From Mycolicibacterium sp. BiH015 (GTDB lineage: Bacteria; Actinomycetota; Actinomycetes; Mycobacteriales; Mycobacteriaceae): a stretch of 64,000 bases of DNA. This document shows positions 58,933 to 64,000 of this stretch, piece after piece (position 1 is the stretch's first letter; each line of letters opens with the position of its first letter). The notes beneath the pieces were generated by a model. It worked only from the letters and a program-made list of their open reading frames with translations. It made no database searches and was not told the DNA's origin. The position numbers and the translations under genes were made by a program. Location: the NCBI RefSeq assembly GCF_027706845.1, contig NZ_JAQGCZ010000002.1, forward strand, positions 62,001 through 126,000, given 5' to 3'.

Positions 58933-60126
58933 TCAGACCGAGGTGTAGCGGTTGGCCGGCCGGGACAGTCCGAGAATCTCGCGCAGGGTCGCGCCGTACG
59001 CACCGCGGAATACCCTGCGTCGCTGCAACTCCGGCACCAGTCCGTCGGTGATCTGGGTGAGATCGTGAGGGAGCGTGGCCGGGCGCAAGCGCAATCCCGC
59101 GGCGCCCGCAGAATGCCATGCTTCGATGAGGTCGGCGAGCTGGGCCGGGGTCCCGGTGAAAATTCCGGCGTCACTGGTGAATTCGGAGCCGGCACGTTCA
59201 TCGAGGCGACGCCGGCGCTCCTGTGCCCTAGCTGGGCTCTGATCGAGCACGACCACAAGATCGGCGAACACCAGAACCGAGCGTCCCTCTACACGTGCTC
59301 GCGCCGAGATGGCGTCGACAACCGCGGTGACCTCGGCGGTGTCGCGCGGAGTGACGAATCCGACGTCGGCGCTGCGGGCGATGAGGCTGTGAGTGGCCTC
59401 CCCGTGACTCAACGCAGCAACGACGGGTTGGCCCTGCGGGGGTCTCGGAGTGATCGACGGTCCTCTGACGGAGAAGGAGGCGCCCTCGAAGTCGATGTAG
59501 TGCAGCTTCGTGCGGTCGACGAAGCGCCCCGTCGCCACATCGCGGATCTCGGCGTCGTCCTCCCAGCTGTCCCACAATCGCCGTAGTACCTCGACGTAGT
59601 CCGCAGCCTCGGTGATGAGCTCTGCCGGTGACGTCTGCGTGATGTCACGGCGGCCGAAGTGGCGCGCCGCCTCCGGGCTGGCGGTGACCTGGACGCGCAC
59701 CCCGGCTCTGCCCAGGCTGACGTAATCGAGCGTGGCGATGGCCTTCGACAGGTGAAACGGTTCGGTGTGCGTGACGACCGCGGTCGGAAGCACACCGATA
59801 TGGCGTGTCAGCGGTGCCACCCGCGACGCGATCAACACTGCGTCCAGACGCCCGCGAACCCGGTCGACCCGGTCGTCCACGTGTGACGGGTCCTCGTATT
59901 GCAGTGTGAGGGCATCTTCGATGGTGACGAAGTCCAGATGGCCCCGTTCTGCCTCGGTCACCAGATCGGCCCAGTAGCCGGCGTCCAGAAGATCGGTGGG
60001 CCGCGCGTCCGGCTCCCGCCACGACGCCGGGTGCCATCCTGTCCCGTCCAGGGCGACAGCGAGGTGCACAGGCGATGATTCGCCAACGGGGTCTCTGGCT
60101 GGGGAGTCTTCGACAGACACCGGCAC
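58933..60126 (-). CDS. Luciferase-like FMN-dependent monooxygenase
   Basis: A 397-residue LLM-fold protein. Signs are HLAVALDGTGWHPASWRE at the N-terminus, SKAIATLDYVSLGRAGVRVQVTASPEAARHFGRRD and PRPPQGQPVVAALSHGEATHSLIARSADVGFVTPRD. It first precedes and probably co-expresses with the NtaA-type gene. Which substrate the pair oxidises cannot be told. The start ATG at 60126 leads a 332-bp divergent region shared with whiB. Confidence 0.87.
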   Translation of the reverse strand: MPVSVEDSPARDPVGESSPVHLAVALDGTGWHPASWREPDARPTDLLDAGYWADLVTEAERGHLDFVTIEDALTLQYEDPSHVDDRVDRVRGRLDAVLIASRVAPLTRHIGVLPTAVVTHTEPFHLSKAIATLDYVSLGRAGVRVQVTASPEAARHFGRRDITQTSPAELITEAADYVEVLRRLWDSWEDDAEIRDVATGRFVDRTKLHYIDFEGASFSVRGPSITPRPPQGQPVVAALSHGEATHSLIARSADVGFVTPRDTAEVTAVVDAISARARVEGRSVLVFADLVVVLDQSPARAQERRRRLDERAGSEFTSDAGIFTGTPAQLADLIEAWHSAGAAGLRLRPATLPHDLTQITDGLVPELQRRRVFRGAYGATLREILGLSRPANRYTSV

Positions 60127-60458
60127 TCCTCATTCTCGTTCGTGGTCCTGCACCAGAACTGTCGGGGCGCCCAGATGATTCCTGGCGGGATCGTCCGCGA
60201 CACAGATGATCGGTCCGCGGAGAATATTCTGCCCGCGACTACGCGACCCCAGAGGAGATGTGCGCAGCGTGATTTCTCCGTCGCCGGCGAGGCAGAGCGG
60301 AATCGCCTCGCAAGCGGCGCCGCGTCGAAAGCCTTGGCTGCGCCGACTTGGCCGGTCTGGCGCGGCCCGCGTTTGATGGACGCCGGGCTGTGCACTTGGT
60401 AAAGCTCACATGGAGTTGATGTCTGGGCCCGGCTGCGGTTCTGCGTGACGATCCCTTC
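60127..60458. other. Divergent intergenic region between LLM genes and whiB
   Basis: This 332-bp region has no convincing gene. AGAATATTCT (60222-60231) is a perfect palindrome that reads TATTCT (a -10-like hexamer) in both directions; flanking CGCGG and CCGCG lengthen the symmetry. It lies ~95 bp before the minus-strand LLM start. No clear -35 fits either side, so it is noted as a possible operator. No riboswitch structure was recognised. Confidence 0.45.
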
Positions 60459-60740
60459 ATGACAGCGGTCTGGCAGGCAGCCGAACTCGAGGCAGAGGAC
60501 TACTGGAGTTGGCAGCTGCGAGGCAGTTGCCTGGACTATCCGGCAGACTTGTTCTTCCCCGACGGGGATCGCCGCGCCGACCGCCGCGAACGGGAAGAGA
60601 AGGCCAAGCGAATCTGCCGGGACTGCCCGGTCCTGAATCGCTGCCGAGAGCACGCGGTGCGGGTGCCGGAGCGGTACGGCATCTGGGGTGCGACGACGCC
60701 GCGGGAGCGCGGCGTGCCACCGACACACCGCGGCAGATAA
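60459..60740 (+). CDS. WhiB family iron-sulfur transcriptional regulator
   Basis: A 93-residue Wbl protein. Four cluster cysteines are Cys24, Cys53, Cys56 and Cys62 (C-x2-C-x5-C after the first), ligating a [4Fe-4S] cluster sensitive to O2 and NO. The turn GIWGATTPRERG (74-85) and basic end (RGVPPTHRGR) follow, as in Wbl proteins that bind sigma factor SigA. Which Wbl subfamily is not assigned. Its place between oxygen-consuming flavin monooxygenases suggests, but does not prove, that it regulates them. ATG at 60459. Confidence 0.92.
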   Translation: MTAVWQAAELEAEDYWSWQLRGSCLDYPADLFFPDGDRRADRREREEKAKRICRDCPVLNRCREHAVRVPERYGIWGATTPRERGVPPTHRGR

Positions 60741-60764
60741 AACAATTCACGCTGACCGCAATAA

Positions 60765-60793
60765 TTGAGCAACGAGTGCTGCGTCCCTACGGT
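60765..60793 (+). promoter_or_regulatory. SigA-type promoter of the permease/ligase operon
   Basis: TTGAGC (60765-60770) and TACGGT (60788-60793) are exactly 17 bp apart. Transcription should start near 60800, giving a ~34-nt leader with GAAGGA before the permease ATG. This is one of the best promoter matches in the window. Confidence 0.6.
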
Positions 60794-60833
60794 GCGGTGA
60801 GCATCATCCCATGACACCCGAAGGACGCCCGTA

Positions 60834-62261
60834 ATGTCTGAAGCAACGTTGCCCGGTGAGGGATTGGTAGCAAACCCAGACGCGCCACCTGATTCGCGCC
60901 GGCTGCGGGGCAATCTCGGTGTCGCGTCGATCGTCTTCATGGTCGTCGCGGCGGCGGCACCACTCGGTGTGATCGGCGGGGTGGTTCCGCTGGGTCTGGC
61001 CGCAGGCAACGGTGCGGGTTTTCCGGCGACGTTCATCGCGGCGACCGTCATCTTGCTGCTGTTCTCGGCGGGTTTCACCGCGATGACACCGCACGTTGCA
61101 GAGGCGGGCGCCTTCTTCTCCTACGTTCGCCAGTCGCTGGGTAATCCTGTCGGCATCGGTATCGCGTTCGTGGCGATCGTGAGCTACGTGGCGCTCGAAG
61201 CGGGCGTCTACGGCCTGCTCGGCCCGGCCGGAGCCGGTGTGATCGAGCTGTTCGGCGGGCCCGCGATCCCGTGGTGGGTGGTGGCCGCGGTCGCATTCGC
61301 CGTGACGACGTACCTGGGCTACCGCAACATCGAGTTGTCCAGCCGCGTGCTCGCGGTGTTGCTGACCGCCGAGATTGCGATCGTGGCAGTGCTGGACCTC
61401 GTCATCGTCGTGCGTGGCGGTGACCACGGGCTGTCGTCGGGCATTGTCAATCCGGACGCGATCTTCTCGGGATCCCTCGGCATCGGCCTGCTGTTCGCGA
61501 TCATCAGCTACGTCGGCTTCGAGGCCACCGCGATCTTCCGCGACGAGGCCCGCACTCCTGAGCGCACGATCCCGCGCGCTACCTATGCGTCGCTGCTCCT
61601 CATCGGCATCTTCTATGCGATCACGAGCTGGGCACTGGTCTCGGCATGGGGCGACGATCAGGCCGTCACTCAGGCCACGGACAACGGTGCCACCTTCCTC
61701 GGCGACACAGCGGCACGGTACATCGGCGTATTCGGTGCCGACGTCATCACCGTGCTGTACTTCACCAGCCTTTTCGCGTGCATCCTGGCGTTCCACAATG
61801 TGGCCTCGCGCTATATCTTCGCGCTCGCGCAGAAAGATGTGCTGCCGGCGTCGCTGAGCCGCCCGCACACCAAACATGGCTCCCCACATACGGCTTCGCT
61901 GTTGATCTCCGGTGTCGTGGCAGTCAGCGTAGTGCTGGCGGTGGTGTTCCAGCTCGATCCTGCCGCGCAGTTCTACACATGGTTCGCGGGTGCGACGACG
62001 GTCGGCATCGTGGTGCTGCTGATCGCGACCAGTGTGGCGGTCCTGGTGTTCTTCGGCAAAGACCGTCGCGGTGAATCACAGTGGCGGGTGCGCATCGCCC
62101 CGGCGCTCGGGCTAGTCGGGTTGCTCGGATCGCTGGTGCTGATCCTGACCAACCTCAGCGACCTCGTCGGCGGTTCAGGTGTTCTTGCGTGGGTCATCAT
62201 CGGGTTGCTCGTCGGCGCATTCGTCGCGGGCACCGTGGTCGGCCGCAAGGTGTCGGCATGA
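60834..62261 (+). CDS. APC superfamily amino acid/amine permease
   Basis: A 475-residue transporter with about 12 helices. The N-terminal signature GVASIVFMVVAAAAPLGVIGGVVPLGLAAGNGAGFP and the SYVGFEATAIFRDEARTPERTIPRATY loop are characteristic. Its stop overlaps the start of the glutamine synthetase-like ligase (ATGA), a frequent pairing in polyamine or ethanolamine use where the ligase glutamylates the imported amine. Substrate is inferred as an amine. Confidence 0.9.
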   Translation: MSEATLPGEGLVANPDAPPDSRRLRGNLGVASIVFMVVAAAAPLGVIGGVVPLGLAAGNGAGFPATFIAATVILLLFSAGFTAMTPHVAEAGAFFSYVRQSLGNPVGIGIAFVAIVSYVALEAGVYGLLGPAGAGVIELFGGPAIPWWVVAAVAFAVTTYLGYRNIELSSRVLAVLLTAEIAIVAVLDLVIVVRGGDHGLSSGIVNPDAIFSGSLGIGLLFAIISYVGFEATAIFRDEARTPERTIPRATYASLLLIGIFYAITSWALVSAWGDDQAVTQATDNGATFLGDTAARYIGVFGADVITVLYFTSLFACILAFHNVASRYIFALAQKDVLPASLSRPHTKHGSPHTASLLISGVVAVSVVLAVVFQLDPAAQFYTWFAGATTVGIVVLLIATSVAVLVFFGKDRRGESQWRVRIAPALGLVGLLGSLVLILTNLSDLVGGSGVLAWVIIGLLVGAFVAGTVVGRKVSA

Positions 62262-63595
62262 CCCAGTTGTCCGAGCGTGCCGTCACCGTGGGTGCAGACA
62301 GGGTCAGGGAAGGGATTGCCGACGGCTCGCTGACCGAGATCGAGGTCGCGTGGAGCGACCCCTTCGGCCACGCCGCAGGCAAGCGCATCCCGGCTGCCCA
62401 GTTCCTCGATCGAGCCACCGGTACCGGTTTCGCATTCTGCGAGGCGGCACTCGGATGGAACACCGACGGCACAGTGATCGACTCGCTGAATCTGACGAAC
62501 TGGGATGGCGGATATCCGGATGTGTATGCGGTGCCGGACTTCTCGACGCTCACACGGCTACCGTGGCGGCCGGGGGTCGGTCACGTCATCTCCGACATCG
62601 TCACTCATCATCGCACTCCGTCGCTGCTGGACGCCCGCGGCGTGCTGCGTCGGGTACTCAGCCGGCTGGAAGGTCTGGGGTACACGGCCAAGGTCGGCGT
62701 CGAGTTCGAGTTCTATCTACTGAACACCGACGGGTCGCCGATCATCGACCGGATCCAGGCCTACTCTCTGGAGAACGCGAACGCGCTCGACCCGCTGATC
62801 GCCGACCTGTACGAAACCCTGGGCGCCTTCACGCGTTTGGAAGGTATCCAGACCGAGTACGGACCGGGACAGGTGGAGACCAACCTGGTGTACACCGACG
62901 CACTGGCCGCGGCCGACGACAGTGCCCGGCTCAAATACGCCGCCAAAGAGGTGGCGCGCAGGCACGGTAAACTCGCCAGCTTCATGCCCAAACCCTTCTC
63001 TGAGCACTCGGGAAGCTCTGCGCACCTGCATATCTCGCTGTGGCGCGACGACCAGCCCGTTTTCGATCCGGAGGATGGTGCCGAGAGCCGGGATGCGCGG
63101 TACGCCATTGCGGGCCTGTTCGAACACCTGCCTTCGATCACTTTGTTCGGCGCGCATTCCGTCAACGCGTACCGCCGGTTCGCGCCTGACACGTTCGCAC
63201 CCGACACGGTGAACTGGAGCCGAGACAACCGCAGCGCCGCCATCCGCTCGCTGATCGAAGACGCGCCCGGGTCTTCGCGCATCGAATTACGCTCCGGTGC
63301 CTCCGATTCGAACCCGTACTGGTTGATCGCGTCGGCCCTGGCGGCGATCATCGCGGGACTGGAGGCGCGGCGGGAACCGCCGCAGGCCGCGCGAGGGAAC
63401 CTTTACGGCAAGGGCACACCGCTTCCCGATTCATTGGGAACCGCTGTCGCGTTGGCCATTCAGGACGACACCATCCTGGACATCCTCGGCGAGCAGTCAG
63501 TGCTCGACTTCGCCGCGATCGCGCGCAGCGAATGGGATCAGTACGTCGGTCACGTCAGCGACTGGGAACGTCACCGCTACCTGGCCACGTCGTGA
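62258..63595 (+). CDS. Glutamine synthetase-like ligase (PuuA-like)
   Basis: A 445-residue GS-fold enzyme. Metal and nucleotide sites show as VGVEFEFYLLNTDG, YGPGQVETNLVYTDA, KPFSEHSGSSAHLHISLW and SSRIELRSGASDSNPYW. It lacks the adenylylation region typical of GlnA and resembles gamma-glutamyl-amine ligases such as PuuA. Coupling to an APC permease points to ATP-dependent glutamylation of an imported amine. ATG 62258 is used; the frame open from 62081 overlaps the permease. It overlaps the following LLM gene by 4 bp. Confidence 0.87.
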   Translation: MTQLSERAVTVGADRVREGIADGSLTEIEVAWSDPFGHAAGKRIPAAQFLDRATGTGFAFCEAALGWNTDGTVIDSLNLTNWDGGYPDVYAVPDFSTLTRLPWRPGVGHVISDIVTHHRTPSLLDARGVLRRVLSRLEGLGYTAKVGVEFEFYLLNTDGSPIIDRIQAYSLENANALDPLIADLYETLGAFTRLEGIQTEYGPGQVETNLVYTDALAAADDSARLKYAAKEVARRHGKLASFMPKPFSEHSGSSAHLHISLWRDDQPVFDPEDGAESRDARYAIAGLFEHLPSITLFGAHSVNAYRRFAPDTFAPDTVNWSRDNRSAAIRSLIEDAPGSSRIELRSGASDSNPYWLIASALAAIIAGLEARREPPQAARGNLYGKGTPLPDSLGTAVALAIQDDTILDILGEQSVLDFAAIARSEWDQYVGHVSDWERHRYLATS

Positions 63596-64000
63596 GCGAA
63601 GCGGAGATTCGGGCAGCAGTGACCGCGCCCCGGTTCGGGGTATGGGCACCGGTGTACGGCAATCATGGTGCCCGCCACCACCCGCTGGACCCGCCGGATG
63701 CCAGCTACCGCCGCAACCGCGACCTCATCGTGCACGCCGAAAGGGTCGGATTCGACGCGACGCTGGTGGCCCAGCACGTGATCCATCCCAGTGACGTCGA
63801 GGACGACGTGCTCGAGACGTGGTCGACGTTGGCAGCCCTGGCCGAAGCGACGGAGACTATCGAGCTGATCGGAGCGATCAAGCCGTTGCTGTTGAACCCG
63901 TTGGTGTTCGCCAAGATTGCCGCGAACATCTCCGACATCTCAGCCGGTCGCCTCTCGATCAACGTGGTCAGCGGATGGTTCCTGCCAGAGCTGGAAGCCC
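63592..64000 (+). CDS. LLM flavin monooxygenase, SfnG-like (3' end outside window)
   Basis: The first 136 residues of a luciferase-like monooxygenase; the gene runs off the window. GTG 63592 overlaps the ligase stop (GTGA). The start FGVWAPVYGNHGARHHPLDPPDA, the GFDATLVAQHVIHPSD segment and the INVVSGWFLPE motif resemble SfnG (dimethylsulfone monooxygenase) and SsuD-type enzymes; the SGWF block is strongly characteristic. The operon therefore joins an amine permease/ligase with a flavin monooxygenase. Confidence 0.85.
   Translation, partial: MSEAEIRAAVTAPRFGVWAPVYGNHGARHHPLDPPDASYRRNRDLIVHAERVGFDATLVAQHVIHPSDVEDDVLETWSTLAALAEATETIELIGAIKPLLLNPLVFAKIAANISDISAGRLSINVVSGWFLPELEA

Overview
The window is high-GC actinobacterial DNA, almost certainly from a fast-growing mycobacterium (Mycolicibacterium type). 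The evidence is the gene order, which, as I remember it, follows the M. tuberculosis H37Rv segment rne-rplU-rpmA-obg-proB-nadE-rbsK-proA-moxR-VWA, then nadD-rsfS-gpgP-octT-degV-comEA-comEC-holA-rpsT, then Rv2411c-Rv2410c-Rv2409c-rnz-CBS-PemK-lepA-lppR. Further support comes from mycobacterium-specific families: OctT/GpgP of methylglucose lipopolysaccharide synthesis, an Mce operon and a WhiB protein. No database search was possible; family calls rest on motifs and recalled homologues.

Layout. 1-4450: RNase E tail, L21, L27, Obg and ProB. 4447-11909: less conserved genes around nadE (a TetR/P450 pair with a perfect palindromic operator, a sirtuin/Hsp20 pair, an enoyl-CoA hydratase and a ribokinase). 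12014-15585: proA, MoxR ATPase, VWA protein. 15667-25969: an accessory block between VWA and nadD. It holds (a) a 62-aa Gly/Asp peptide with two identical 21-residue repeats, a JmjC/cupin oxygenase, a sucrase/ferredoxin-like protein and a hemerythrin; (b) a small membrane protein, an AT-rich island and a secreted protein; (c) a GntR-controlled cluster of permease, FGGY kinase and two FAD oxidoreductases. 26013-29305: nadD to degV operon. 29414-34645: a secreted protein, a DapB-like dehydrogenase, an SDR, two acyl-CoA dehydrogenases and a membrane protein. 34812-38349: competence-type DNA uptake genes, holA, rpsT. 38554-42016: ATP-grasp / alpha-E / transglutaminase triad. 42000-47476: RNase Z-like, CBS, GNAT, PemK-like, LepA, LppR. 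48266-57480: a complete yrbEAB-mceABCDEF operon. 57535-64000: three luciferase-like flavin monooxygenases (the last cut by the window end), a WhiB regulator, an amino acid/amine permease and a glutamine synthetase-like ligase.

The most interesting candidate for an undescribed system is the peptide/JmjC/sucrase-ferredoxin/hemerythrin cluster at 15667-18505. The peptide repeat is unchanged at protein level although 8 of its 21 codons differ synonymously. The gene sits 7 bp ahead of an Fe(II)/2-oxoglutarate oxygenase with an intact HxD...H triad. I infer a post-translationally modified peptide or an iron/redox-related peptide.

Other recurring features are many TANNNT -10 boxes placed 6-8 nt before a start codon (leaderless mRNAs), 1-4 bp start/stop overlaps within operons, and several intergenic stem-loop repeats. 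No tRNA, rRNA, CRISPR array, transposase or integrase was seen.
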